Source: Immersiella caudata (taxonomy: Eukaryota; Ascomycota; Sordariomycetes; Sordariales; Lasiosphaeriaceae). Taken from it: 64,000 nucleotides of DNA. Below the pieces are notes generated by a model. It saw nothing but the letters and a program-made list of their open reading frames with translations. It did no database searches and was not told where the DNA came from. The translations under genes and the position numbers were made by a program. Location: contig JAULSU010000001.1 of NCBI GenBank assembly GCA_030512335.1, forward strand, positions 2,914,001-2,978,000, written 5' to 3'. Shown piece after piece: positions 44,764 to 56,011 of this stretch. How positions within the stretch are numbered: position 1 is the first letter of the stretch; each line of letters begins with the position of its first letter.

Positions 44764-47104
44764 AGAGTGAGGCTAGGAGTGGGGACGGAAGGAGAGCCAA
44801 GATGCGTCGATACGAACGAAGCGAAGTCAAGTCCCGCATGAGCATCTATCATAAAAGGAAGACAAAAAGGAAGAGAAAGTTGTCACTTGCCTCTGGCGCG
44901 CGAAAACAGTATATCCTGCTCCGCAAGGAAAGGGCCTCGATCGTTGTGAGATGGGTAATTTGGACTCGAAGGGAAGGAGCAACGCGCCTCAGGGGAGGAA
45001 AAGTTTGCTAGACTGGTTTTTTTTCTTTCTTTTTTAGTAGCCGACACCGCCACTTGCTTGTTGTCCCCTAACCCACGACAAATTGAGATTCCGGGTTGTA
45101 CCACCTCTGTATCACTTCTGAGACGTGAGACTACCACCTCGTTGCGGCAGTGAATGTCGAACAACTCTCGTCATGGGCGGCAGAGCACCGTTCATGTATT
45201 TGCCTCTTCCAACATACCCCGTCCAGTCCCTCCCCCAGAACCTGGATAGACACCGGCAACCCATGCTCCAGATCCCGAAACAAAAGCGATCCTGGAGAGA
45301 AAAGCAGAGGTTTTCACTCTTATACCGTCACATCGCCGTTGAGGCCTAAGGCCTAATGACACCATCAGCTGCCATCTCCAGAACCAGTCCACTCTGCCGA
45401 AAGATTGTTGCATCCACAAATATCAATTGGCTGAGGCTACCCTAAATCGTCCCTAATTCGCTCGCAGTCATGCAACAAAACAGGACCTCGGGACTCGCCA
45501 CCACTTGCCCCTGAACGATATTGCCTCAACTCTCAGGGTGGCGGTGCCTTTGCATCCTTATGGTTCGTGCCGCCCTCGAAGAGAAGCTATATCGTATTTG
45601 TGGCTTGCGTCGGCAGGATGTGGCGACTGTTGGCAGGCAGGCGCTGATTTCGTAAACCTGTCTTCAGCTGTTGTTGTCCGGTTTTGTCTCTAATGCAGCG
45701 GCCATAGCGCCATCTTATTCGACCGTGGGCTTTCTATGCTCTAGGACCAATACCACGGATAGAACTCCATCCGGAGAATTCGGACACACGCTCAAATGAT
45801 TCGCTTCGGCTGAAACCTCATGGGCATCCACACCTTTTTGGACCAGAAGGCATCGACTGCGGTCGTTGAGATAAAGTACGGATCGTCAGGGTCGTAGCCT
45901 GGTCGCTGGGACATTTTGCGGGGAACTCAACGACCAGACCCTTGTCAGGCTTCATTTCCCGGTCAACCATCAGGGGTGGAACACGGAGCATGAACTGCCA
46001 TGATACAAAACACAAAATGCTTCATGTTGCAGGATTTTGTCGTTCAGTTTTTCCCTTTGCTGATTTCTTGACGATAGATGCAAGACAAAGAGTAGTTCAT
46101 CGCCATCAAGGAGAGGAGGGCCTTCCTGTGGACTTGTACTGTACGTCAGCAGTTGGACATTCCCAGTAAGGTTGCGTAATAAGTCGCAGATAGCCGGGGA
46201 TGCCGTTCCCAGCCCAGACTTAATGCCCGGATCGGTCGGCCTTTACCTCGCATGTTGTGGCAGCCGGAGGGAAAGACGCACCGAGATGCGGATGCTGCGC
46301 ATGGCCCAGCAACTCTTTTCAGGCCTCTTGGCCATGAGTCGTCGATCAGTCATCCGCTGAAGTTTCGGACATCGACGGGGATAGCCACCATGTATGTAAG
46401 TGGGGCTCCAGTAACCTCTGCACAGCCTTTGAGCCATAAAGAAGGCCACAACATTGCCTACCTTGGCTTTGCTTGAAGTTTTGTGACTGCTGTCCCCTTG
46501 TTTGTTGCAAGGTTTAGCATCACCAGGTTGTCGTGGGCGCAGAACAATTTTGTTGCTTTTCAGGGGCGTTCAGTTGACCCAACCGAACAAAACATGTCCG
46601 GTGTGGTCGGCGCACGTACCTCGCCACCATCATCCCCAAAGCAATGACGATGTTGAGATTTTTGTTTGCCGTGAGCTGCAACGAGCCGTTCATCATTTTG
46701 AGAAAGCCGGAAGCCTACAGTGTACCCCTGTCATAGTGGCTTCTCAAAGCCCAAGCCATGCTAGAATGAGGCTTCCACAGTTCTGTGGCCGGTGACTCAG
46801 ACGGTGTGATGGAGCGGATGGCTTTTTGAATGCGGACGGAAGGAACGCGTGCAAACAAAATCATCCCAACACCAGGATTTTGGGAGCTCCACGAGTCTGG
46901 CGCCGGGTTTTCGACGCGTCGGCCCACACTCTTTTTCTAGACCAGAGAAGACCTCAGCAATCGTTCTGCGCGAAACACCAACCGTGCGACCTAACAATCG
47001 CTCAACACCGCTCCGTCGTCGCAAACGGAGAAACCCCTGACAACCCAAGAACAACCAACACAACCAACACAACCACTCCTGAGAAAACTCTCAACAACTC
47101 CGCA
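44764..47104. other. Intergenic region with a broken coding-like stretch
   Basis: 2.3 kb with no intact gene. A minus-strand coding-like stretch at 45792-46243 is listed separately. The 250 bp before 47105 contain an AACCAACAC-rich leader-like sequence for the RNA cyclase gene. Confidence 0.4.
45792..46243 (-). pseudogene. Possible gene relic, frames interrupted
   Basis: On the minus strand, protein-like sequence runs through three frames in succession. From about 46240 to 45970 one frame reads ...DLLRNLTGNVQLLTYSTSP then PPLLDGDELLFVLHLSS and stops. A second frame follows with MLRVPPLMVDREMKPDKGL. A third, from an ATG at 45914 to a stop at 45792, reads MSQRPGYDPDDPYFISTTAV and ends MPMRFQPKRII. 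Order and spacing suggest one former reading frame broken by indels, or unrecognised introns, but I could not make all junctions work with GT-AG introns. No family recognised, and chance cannot be excluded. Confidence 0.25.
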
Positions 47105-48922
47105 ATGAAAGAAGCGAAAGCCGTCGAAATCGACGGCCGAACCGGTGAAGGCGGCGGGCAGCTGGTACGAATTGCCTGCGCTCTTGCCGCAGTCATCTCT
47201 CAGCCGATCCGCATCACCAACGTCCGCGGCAACAGAGAGGGCCCCAGTGGCGGAGGTTAGTACATTCTCTTTGAATCAAACAATCAAACAGTTCAAATAA
47301 CTGACTGCCGCTCCACAGGTCTTAAGTCCCAGCATGTTTCTTCGTAAGTTTTCACACAGCCGATGTGCATCCCAAACCCATGCACAACCCCGCTGCAAAC
47401 GCAGAGGCATTGGACTCGACTGACTGTGAATAGCATCGCTTGGCTTGCCAAGGCGACCAAGGCTGAGGTTACTGGCCTTGCCGTGGGCAGCCACACTCTC
47501 GAGTTCCGCCCTCAGCTGAAGCCGTGGGATCTCGAGTCTCGAAACATCTCGATCGCTGCCGATTCGGCTGCCGCAAGCACCCTTCTTATCTTCCAGGCGA
47601 TCTTGCCCTTTCTTTTGTTCGCCAGCAATGACCGTGGCGATCCCATTCAGCTCAGCATTTCGGGCGGAACTAATGTGTCGTTCTCCCTGTCGTACGAGTA
47701 CCTCAATCAAGTCCTCCTTCCTACCTTGGAGCGCACCTTTGGCATCAAGGTCGAGCGGACTCTCAAGAACCGTGGCTGGAGCCTCGGAAAGGTCACCCGT
47801 GGTACCGTTTTCTTCAGAATCTACCCGCAGAAGCCTGATGAGCCGCTGCGACTCCTCCGGTCGGAGAGCGACTGGACCGAGGATGACCTTGACGTCGTTG
47901 CTGTCGACGCTTCCATTGTCGCTCCCTTGGCGATGCATGAGTCGCTCTGCGAATGTCTCGTCCAGGATCTCGGCGATTTCTTCCCGGGCGCCGACGTCCA
48001 ATTCAAGGTCACCGAGGACAGCGGCGAGGACACGCGTGTCTATGTCCTTTTGGTCGCAAAGTCCGAGGCCGGTCCGATCTGGGGTCGCGATGTCTTGACT
48101 TCCATCCCAAAGAAGTCCCGGAGCAAGGATGGCCACGCCGGTGCCAAAGCCACCGCATCGGTCAGCGAGAGCGTCGCACGCAAGGTGTCTAAGGAACTCT
48201 TTGCTGAAGTATCCTCTGGAGGTGTAGTCGACGAATTCCTGCAGGATCAACTGATCATCTTCCAAGCGCTTGCCGAGGGCCGGTCCTCCTTTCCGCGTGC
48301 CGGAGTTTTTTCCAGCGACACGTGCACCATGTTTTCGCCCAAGAAGGGGCTCTCCAACAAAGGCAGCGCCGCGATGTTGGCGTCCAAGGCAAAGGGCCCT
48401 GCCGGCGTCTTCACCCCGCTAAGAGCATCTACCCCCATGCCGGCGTCCCCCAAGAGCGCTGCTGCAATGACCCCCAAGGGGCAAATCACCCGCGGCCAAT
48501 CCCCCATGAAGGGTGGCCCCACCGTGATGCAAACCCTCAAGCACGAAACCGCAGGTACCCCGTCTCCGCATAAGGAGCTCCTTCCCGCATGGTCTTCCAT
48601 GAAAAAGAAGCACCCCGACCCCACCGAGACTGGAAGTGCCACCGGCAGTAGCAAGTCCAACGGCGGCGGAAGCGGCCCCGCGCCTTCCGCTCTCGAGGAA
48701 GCCCTTCAGGACCTTGACATTGGCGAACGCGAGCGCAAAGACAAGGCCCACCAGCCTTTTGGCGAGGGAAGCACGCACACGCAGACGGCGCGGTGGGTGG
48801 TGTCCGAGCTCCTGCCCCAGGTCCGTTTCTTCAACAAGGGTAGAATCTGCGAGGGTGTGGGCATGGTTTCCGTCAGAAGATACCCGGAGCAACAGCTGTC
48901 GTCTCGAGCGGTGTCGTCTTGA
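47105..48922 (+). CDS. RNA 3'-terminal phosphate cyclase family protein with a long insert
   Basis: Three exons (47105-47255, 47319-47343, 47434-48922); exon 2 is only 25 nt. The product is 554 residues, whereas the family is usually about 340-400. N-terminal motifs are DGRTGEGGGQLVRIACALAA and RGNREGPSGGGLKSQHVSS, then ATKAEVTGLAVGS. The C-terminal catalytic region has GSTHTQTARWV (histidine at about residue 505), corresponding to the nucleotidyl-transfer histidine of active RtcA cyclases. This suggests an active RtcA-type enzyme, which makes 2',3'-cyclic phosphate RNA ends, rather than the inactive Rcl1 type. A low-complexity insert of about 155 residues (roughly 345-500; Ser/Pro/Lys/Thr-rich, with repeated TP and SP sites) separates EFLQDQLIIFQALAEG from the histidine motif. 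Joins keep the family sequence. Confidence 0.85.
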
Positions 48923-49378
48923 GCGGCTTGGATGCTGGAAATATGAAGGAGAAGTGGAAAGGAAAGAGGTGGCGCCATTCGCGGGTTGTTTCTATCGTCG
49001 TTCTGGCAAGGATGCTGGCGTTCAGGCGGATGCGAGGGGCGTTGGCCTGCGTGCCGCTGCGTGCGACTCATACCTCGAGTAGATACCAGATAGCGGGATA
49101 GCGGAGAACCTGAATCTGGGCGGATGGTTGCCGACTGGCGTCGGCTGACGGCGCGAGCGGCACCGACTGATAACCTTTGAACGTCTAATTCTGATATTTC
49201 AAGTGATTTTGATGCAGGGATGAACACGAAGTTTGCGATGATGAGTCCGGGGGGGAGGCGTGCGTATCTGGCACCCAAACTCTATCCTGCGGGCTTGTCC
49301 CCTCACAAGGCCGCCCGCAGCAGCAGCTCGCATCACATCCCCTTTGTTCTTTTCTTTTCATCTGTTGTCTATCCACCC
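48923..49378. other. Convergent intergenic region
   Basis: 456 bp between converging stops, with no feature recognised other than presumed 3' UTRs. Confidence 0.5.
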
Positions 49379-50957
49379 CTACCAAGCCCACTCATAACCG
49401 TCCACTATCTTCTGCTTAGCCTCTACCCTCTCAATAACCTCAGCGCTATACAAAGTCTCCAGCGTCTTATCCCCCTGCAAAACCTCCTTCAAATGCCTCG
49501 TGGCCTCCTCCTTCGTCATAACCACCAAATCTCGCGTCTTCAAATTACTCGACTTCTGCTCCCCTATCCTGACCAGCGTACTTCCCGGTGGCTTGCCCCA
49601 TCGAATCAGGACAATCTTGGTGGTGGAACCAGAGAGAATGCTCCTCCCTTTGTATACTTCCTCCACCAGAAATTCAACATCGCGCTGGGTCACGGGGACT
49701 TTGAGGCCGAGAGCGATATCTGCAGGCCCGGCTTTTGAGGATCGAACGAGCTTTTCTTCGAGGCTCTGGACGTAGGCCAGGACGCCGTCGTACATTTTGT
49801 ACCGGGCTTTTCCTATAGAGTATTCTACAGGGTAGCCTTTGGGTTGTCAGTTTGAGATAATGCATAATGGATGAGAGTTCAGACGCACCAGTGATTTTCA
49901 AAATAACGTGGTTTGCGACTGTGAGTCCAAAACATGCGGGCAGAGTTCCCAATACAGGGAGAATCCGTACCCGGAAGTCAGGGAGTGGCCCCAGGTCGCC
50001 CACTGAGCCTTTTTGGAACTCCTCCTCGGAGATAGGGAGGAGTGTGGCTTTGCCCTCGCCGGCCTTCTCTGTGGAGTAGACGACGGGAATGCCGCTGGTG
50101 ACGCCGAGGAGTTTGAGACGACGCCTTGTCGCCCGCGAGAGTCCGTCGTCGGTGCTCTCCCCAATGTCTCCCACCATAATCTTGGTAGGGTCACCCTTGG
50201 TGCCGGCGCCCATGGAGGAGATAACAGGGATGTTGTTGTCGTAACAGTACTTGAGGAGCTCAACCTTGGACTCAATATTATCGATGGCGTCGATCACGAA
50301 GTCGGGCTTCTGCCCCGGCGCATCGTCGCCTTCCCATGCTGCCAGCAGCTCTGGGGCGGCCTTTCCTTCAAATTTTTGTTGGCGCAAGTTGAACCGAGCC
50401 CACGGCGTAACCGCCGTCAGGCGTCTTTGCAAACACAGCACCTTGGGAATACCGACATCGGCGAGCGTGGCTACGGCATGGCGGTTTAGGGAGCTCAGAG
50501 ACACCTGGTCGAAGTCGATGAGACGGAGCTTGGAGACACCAGACCGTGCGAGGGCGGCGGTAGCGTGGGATCCGACGCCGCCGCAGCCTACTACGATGAT
50601 AAAAGCGTTTCGGAGCTTTTCGAGGCCTTCGGCCCCTAAAAAGGAGCGGTTACGGGTAAGTTGCTCGAGGATCAGCTCGTCGTCAAAGTCGCCCCGTTGC
50701 GCGCGCTCGGCAAGAAGCTGATTGTGCTCGTCTTCCTTGTCAGGTTTAGGGAGCGGGCCCTTGGCGTTGAGCCTCGAAACGGTCGGCGCCGGTGCGCTAG
50801 ACTCGGGAATGGATCGTTTCAAGCGAGAAAGTCGCTCGCCCTGTTGGAGGCGTTGGTAGCTGAGAACGGCGGCGACGGCAACCCCCGCCGATATAGCGGC
50901 CGTGGCGGCTAGCTGGATCTTGGAGTTCGATGACGTCTGTGATACGAAGGACGCCAT
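49379..50957 (-). CDS. tcd2: tRNA threonylcarbamoyladenosine dehydratase (Tcd1/Tcd2, TcdA type)
   Basis: Two exons (49889-50957 and 49379-49836, 52-nt intron) give 508 residues. The ATG at 50957 is the first; the frame upstream lacks one. A hydrophobic helix (about 15-34, AATAAISAGVAVAAVLSY) near the N-terminus fits outer-mitochondrial-membrane anchoring reported for yeast Tcd proteins. The E1/ThiF-like domain has the nucleotide loop VVGCGGVGS (122-130), LIDFDQVSLSSLNR, and DAIDNIESKVELLKYC. The splice join gives ITGYPVEYSIGKARYKMYDG. The family dehydrates t6A37 in tRNA to cyclic t6A using ATP, aiding ANN decoding. Yeast has two paralogues and I cannot choose between Tcd1 and Tcd2, so the symbol is nominal. 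Confidence 0.9.
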
Positions 50958-51188
50958 GGTGATGTCAATTGGGCGCAAATGGGGCCCTATTGCATCTTGC
51001 GCGTTTGGTCAGCGCTATCTCGTCTTGTGGTGACAGTATCTGCAGCGTGAGACTTTGAAATGACCCTGCTAGTGCCTGACCAGAAAAAAGTTCAAAACGT
51101 CATCTCAATTCTCCGATTTGCCAAGCCCCGCTAGGGTCCAGCGGGGACAGCTGAAGCGTTTCGGACCCCACAGCAGCGGGGTGCAGCT

Positions 51189-51203
51189 GGGGGGGGGGGG
51201 GGG
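51189..51203 (+). repeat. Poly-G tract (G15)
   Basis: Fifteen consecutive G in a divergent promoter region. Exact length may be uncertain. Confidence 0.9.
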
Positions 51204-51698
51204 TGACAGCTCTAAACCGACAAATGGTGATCCTTCGCATTTCCCCTCAGCACGACGGCGGAAATCTGACTGCTCCGCGAGGTCCCAGCTTCTCCACCGC
51301 AGCACCGGTTGTACCGGGATGCAGGGGCTCGGCTGAAGATCAACCTCTCACGAGGCGAGCGGTTGCCCGGAATCCTGCTCAATGACGGCGGGGAACCCTG
51401 CAAAGCAGATGGTCAGCTCGAAGATGACTGGAAATCGCCCTTCTCACCAGAACCTCGGACTGCCATCTTTGGAGCTTGCGCGTATTCGGGATGTCGGGGT
51501 CGGTGTTTACAAGCTCCTGATGACCGACATCCTGCATGATTGTTGTTGGTCAGCCCTCGGGCCCCCTCAGCCTTCAAAACGGCTCCCTGCAAGTGCCCGG
51601 GGCCCTTGTCCGCGAAGGAGAGGGTCATCAGACCAGAGCAACTTGTTGCTCAACAGCTCAGGTACCAGACTATGCAGGCGAGGGGCGCATACCTAGAG

Positions 51699-51706
51699 TA
51701 TAAAAG
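51699..51706 (+). promoter_or_regulatory. TATA box TATAAAAG of the SDR gene
   Basis: A textbook TATAAAAG lies 110 bp upstream of the SDR start at 51816, a usual distance for a fungal core promoter with a short leader. A clear TATA box often marks inducible genes, which is an inference for this one. Confidence 0.6.
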
Positions 51707-51815
51707 GTAATACAACCTCCGCAGATCCATAACTGGTTGCAGTCGTCGAGCCTCCCTTCAGCCTGTGTCTCCTTCACCTCACACACCAACACTACGCATT
51801 GTACTGAACCTCAAT

Positions 51816-52601
51816 ATGGCAGCCAGGGGCAAAACTGTCATCGTTACCGGAGCTGCCAGTGGTCTCGGAAAGGTTATTACTACGGCGTTTCTCGCAGCTG
51901 GTGCCAATGTTGTCATCAACGACATCAACGACCAACGGATCGCTGCCGTCGAGGCGGAGTGGAGCTCGTCCTATGCCGGAAAGTTTATCACCCGAAACGC
52001 TAGCGTCACGGATGAGGACGCCGTCGAGGAGCTGATCGCTGTTGCCGTCGCGAGATACGGCCGTTTGGATATCCTCATCAACAACGCTGGCATTATGGAC
52101 GATTTCTCTCCAGCTGGCGCCATTTCAAAGGCAAAGTGGGACAAAGTGCTCGACGTCAATCTGAACGGACCTTACCTCGCGACCAAAGCTTCCATTGCTC
52201 AGTTTGAGAAGCAAGAGCCCGCCGGCGGACTCATCATCAACATCGGCTCCAACGCTGGGGTACATCCGTTCCACGCAGGGGCGGCCTATACAGTCTCCAA
52301 AGCCGGGTTGCTCGCCTTGACGAAGAACACAGCCTCATACTACGGACCAAAGGGCATCTATTGCATAGCGTTGACCCTGGGTGGAATTGACGGCACAAAC
52401 ATTACAGACGCATTTGCAGAGGGCTTGCACAGTGATATGTTTCAGCGTATCCAGGCAGCGCAGACACCATTTGTGGCGGGAAAGACGACCGTTCCCACGG
52501 AGAGCATCGCGAAATACATTCTGTTTCTCTCGGACGCGGATATCGCCGCCAACGCGAACGGGTCGTGTATTCAGTTCAACCGGAACTGGCCCGAACAGTG
52601 A
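51816..52601 (+). CDS. Short-chain dehydrogenase/reductase (classical SDR)
   Basis: A single-exon protein of 261 residues, the standard classical SDR length. The ATG at 51816 (context TCAATATGGC) gives MAARGKTVIVTG; the frame is open upstream to 51765 without another ATG. Motifs are TGAASGLG (about 11-18), NDINDQ after strand 2, NNAG (NNAGIMDD), the catalytic serine in INIGSNAGV, and YTVSK. The C-terminus keeps the family GSCIQFNRNW-type ending. Substrate is unknown; relatives reduce sugars, polyols or secondary-metabolite intermediates. A strong TATA box precedes it. It is unlike the SDR at the start of the window, which has a long C-terminal extension. Confidence 0.93.
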   Translation: MAARGKTVIVTGAASGLGKVITTAFLAAGANVVINDINDQRIAAVEAEWSSSYAGKFITRNASVTDEDAVEELIAVAVARYGRLDILINNAGIMDDFSPAGAISKAKWDKVLDVNLNGPYLATKASIAQFEKQEPAGGLIINIGSNAGVHPFHAGAAYTVSKAGLLALTKNTASYYGPKGIYCIALTLGGIDGTNITDAFAEGLHSDMFQRIQAAQTPFVAGKTTVPTESIAKYILFLSDADIAANANGSCIQFNRNWPEQ

Positions 52602-52903
52602 TGGGTTTCATGGGGGACAGAAGCGCGTCAGATGGTGCTGTTTATGTCAAGGCAACACCGCCGAGAAGTTCTCTGAAAAGGAGGTCCCAAAAGATATCTC
52701 AGACAGCACATTCAAAAGATTACCGCGCGCCGTTTCCCAAATTCAAGTATAAATTCAGACTCCCTATGCCCTTGGCGTTGAAATTGTCACAATATGCCCA
52801 AAGTACCTGATCCAAAGGAAGCCATGAGTCGAAAGGAAGCATTAGCATCATCATCCAGCCCCAGAGAATAGAGGAAAAACCAAACCCCTTTCCACCGTCA
52901 ACG
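52602..52903. other. Convergent intergenic gap
   Basis: 302 bp between converging stops, with nothing recognised. Confidence 0.5.
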
Positions 52904-53286
52904 TCACTCATTAACTCGAACCCCGACTCTTGCACCACCCCTATCCACCTTGGATGTCATAATCTGGCGCGGAGGTTGCCAGATTTTGGCAGGAGGCCAG
53001 GCGGCGTTGGGCCCGACGCAGTCGGGGCTGCCACTGGGACCGTAGTAGCGGCAGATCTGGCCAGTGGAGCAGGCTCCGGCGTACTGAAGTGAGGTGATTA
53101 GCATGCTTCCTAGTCGTCGGGCAGTGACAAGGGAGGACTTACAGCCCACTGGTGGGCGGTGCTGCAAACTTGCCAGCCCCTGTGGTTGGGCGTGCAGCTG
53201 TAGCTGCTGGCCCTCCTACACCGCGTCTGGGGGGAGGCCGAGGCGAGAACGGCCAGACTGGCGGTAAGGCTGATGGAGAGCTTCAT
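52904..53286 (-). CDS. Small secreted six-cysteine protein
   Basis: Two exons (53143-53286 and 52904-53083) with a 59-nt intron (GTAAGT donor, GCTAATC branch, TTCAG acceptor) in phase 0 give 107 residues. A signal peptide is clear: MKLSISLTASLAVLASAS, with cleavage likely near residue 18-20. The mature part has six cysteines (TRCRR, YSCTP, QVCST, GACSTG, QICRY, PDCVG), an even number suited to three disulfides, then a Cys-free Pro/Arg-rich C-terminal tail of about 40 residues. No homologue is recognised. Small cysteine-rich secreted proteins in ascomycetes include effector-like, antifungal and cell-wall proteins; which applies here cannot be told. The exon structure was read directly, since neither exon is long. 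Confidence 0.72.
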
Positions 53287-53900
53287 GTTTGCGGTTGGAG
53301 GAAGGTTTTGAGTGAGGCGTGTTGTGGTGGGCGGTTGCTGAGGTTGTCAGTCCGGGGAAGGAGATGCTCTCCTGCCGTGAGACATCCTGCCACGAGATGC
53401 CATCTCTTCGGTATGCTAAGGAACGGACGGACCGAATTGACTTTTGACAGGACTGGCTGGATTATGGGTAGGGCGTTAAGAGGTTGAAACAGACAGAGAG
53501 ACATATCACGACAGCTGAACTCTTTTAAATTTAATCACTTCGATGCGGCTACTGTTCCTGCATTTCGTCTGCATGCCGGTCCAATAGGCTCACAGGAACT
53601 ACACAGCTGCGTTGCCGCCCCCGCATTCTTCAACAACACCAGATCGACATCACCAACAAAGGTTCGACATTTCGCTTGGAAAGAGTCCATTGCAGCCGCA
53701 TAACGATACTAAGACGGTGGCCCAATTTCTCCAAATATTAAACTGGTTAGTCTCAAACTAATATTGCCCAGCCTCGACCACATCTCTTCTCATGCCCCGG
53801 GATGTTTCGTACCGACATACCCCCAACATCAACATTCCTCAGCCCCAGCAACGCCCAGCACTCACCAACCACCACAACAACCATCACCACTGCTTCCAAT
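53287..53900. other. Intergenic: secreted-protein promoter and acyl-CoA ligase 3' end
   Basis: 614 bp between two minus-strand genes. The promoter of the small secreted protein should lie at 53290-53600. An AT-rich patch (TTTTAAATTTAATC, 53523-53536) is present. No ORF of note. Confidence 0.45.
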
Positions 53901-56011
53901 TCAAACCTTCCCAGTACCCCCAGCCAACTCCTTCGCCATCTCCCTCAACTTAAACTTCTGAATCTTCCCACTCGACGTTTTCGGATACTCATCCACCCAC
54001 CAGACGTGCTTCGGGATCAAATGCCCACTCAAATGTTCTCCCACCCACCTCCTAACCTCCTCCTTCGTCAACACCTTCCCCTCACCCTTTCCCTTCGGCC
54101 ACGGCCCCAACCCCTTCTCCTCCCCTTGCTCCTTCTCTCCCTCCACCAGCTGTACCCCCTTATGCACAATAACAAACACACCCACGCTCTCCCCGTAGCG
54201 CTCGTCAGGGACACCAACCACACTCGCTTCCGCGATGAGCGGGTGCTGAAATAGACAATTTTCGATTTCCAGCGGGTGGATATTCTCCCCTCCGCGGATG
54301 ATAAGATCTTTGATCCGCCCCGTAATTTCCACGTAGCCATCTGAATCCATGCTGGCTTCGTCACCGGAGTACATCCACACCTCACCGTCGGACTCGGCGA
54401 TGCGGACTTCCTCTGTGCGGGCTTGATCGCCCCAGTAGCCCTTCATGACGAGGTATCCCGCGGCAGCGAGCTCGCCGCGCTCGCCGACGGGGAGGATGCG
54501 CGACCGGTTGACGGGATCGACGATTTTGACTTTGGTGTGGGGCATTACTTTGCCGACAGAGGTGGTGCGTTTGGAGAAGGTATCGTGGGGGGTGGTCATG
54601 CAGGAGACTGGTGCAGTTTCTGTCATTCCGTAGCAGATGACGAGTTCTTCGAGGCCGAGCGTGGAGTAGAGTTTTCGCATGAGGGACTCGGGCACGGAGC
54701 TGCCAGCCGCGATGCCTTTTCGAAGGTGGGACGGAAAATCGCGGAGCTTGGAGGAGGAGATGAGGGGGTTGGAGAGGTTGGATTGCGTGGCTACAAGCTC
54801 GAGCATAGCAACGAACATGGTGGCGACGCCGTATAACCCCGTTGCGCGGTGGTCGGCTACCATGCGGATGGAGGCTAGGGGGTCGAAGGCGGGAGAGGGG
54901 AAGAGGATCGCTGCGCCGTGAGTGGCTGTTGCCATGTATCCTAGGACGCAGCCAAAACAATGGAAAAGGGGAGGTGGGCAGACGATGAGGTCCTGTGGGC
55001 TGAGACTCATATTATTTCCGATTAAGGCGCCGTTGTTGAGAATGCTGGTGTGTGAAAGCATAGCCGCTTTTGGGTGGGATGTCGTGCCTGACGTGAACTG
55101 AATATTAATAGTGTCTGATGGTGAGAGGCCAGCGTCAGGGACTATCGGTCGAGTGGACGATAAGGGCGGCCGCGGCGCGAATCCTTCAAACATGGATGTG
55201 AACGGTGTAAGTGAGCGGCATCGCGACGGCTTGGGGAATGATACCAGCGGGTGAGAGGATGAGTTGTCCACCAAGACGACCTTCTCAAGTGTCGGAACGT
55301 TGGGTGCCTCTACCTTCCCCGAGTCAAGATCAGGCACAATGGCTCGTAAAAGTGGAAGGTTGCTACGCCCCCTACATGGCTTGTACGCCAGGTCTGTAAC
55401 GGCGCCGATGATGAGGACCTTGGCGCCGAGGTGATTAAGCGCCGCGGTGACTTGTTTGGCGTTGAAGCCAGGATTGAGAGGGACGAGGATCGCGCCGAGC
55501 TTGAAGATGGCGTAGGTCAGGGATGCAAACTCAAGACAGTTCCCAAGGCTTACTGCCACACGATCACCTTTCTTGACACCGAGGGAGCGCAGAGAGCGCG
55601 CCAACGAGTTCGAGACGAGGTCTAAAGCTTCGTACGTAAGTCTGGTTTCCAGCGCAGCCGGAATATGGTCAGACGATATGTCAGGCAAGGCGTCTTGTCC
55701 TGCGGTTGGTGATCGGGAGATGACAGCTGGGCGGTCTCCATGTTTCGACACAACAGAGGCGAAGTGCTCTGGGATGGTAAGGTGGCTCAATGGAGGCTAA
55801 CAAGAGTCAGCACAGAGTATCCAAATAAATCAGTGAGCAGAACTATTGATACCTCCTGCGGGCCCTCAGAAAGGCTTCTCGTCAACCCCCCTATCCCTCT
55901 TACTACTTGCCTCCTACTTCCACACGTACCAGACCGACGCCATACTCTCGGTCGAGTGAGAGGAACTCCCACCGCAGACGGAATCGCAACTAACCGCCGC
56001 TGAAGACGCAT
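53901..56011 (-). CDS. Mitochondrial acyl-CoA ligase (AMP-binding, ACSF2-like)
   Basis: Two exons: 55853-56011 and 53901-55796, intron 56 nt in phase 0, giving 684 residues. The long exon alone has no ATG at its start. The upstream exon begins MRLQRRLVAIPSAVGVPL and supplies 53 residues with about a dozen Arg and almost no acidic residues, a mitochondrial presequence, joined as EGPQE then PPLSHLTIPEHFA. ANL-family motifs are the P-loop FTSGTTSHPKAAMLSH, YGMTETAPV, the hinge region EITGRIKDLIIRGGENIHP and the C-terminal lysine motif PKTSSGKIQKFKLRE. The P-loop has SH where most enzymes have G plus a variable residue. A linker insert rich in Glu/Lys/Gly sits before the C-terminal domain. No peroxisomal SKL-type end. 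It probably activates medium-chain fatty acids; substrate is inferred from family only. Confidence 0.9.

Larger units (their letters stand above)
50958..51815. other. Divergent promoter region of tcd and SDR
   Basis: 858 bp between two divergent genes. It holds a G15 run (51189-51203) and, near the SDR gene, a TATA box listed separately. Short ORFs only. Confidence 0.5.

Noticed and set aside
36..52601. Idea that the two SDR genes, Zn2Cys6 factor and acyl-CoA ligase form a secondary-metabolite cluster
   Set aside because: They are spread over more than 50 kb, separated by housekeeping genes, and no polyketide synthase, peptide synthetase, terpene cyclase or P450 is present.
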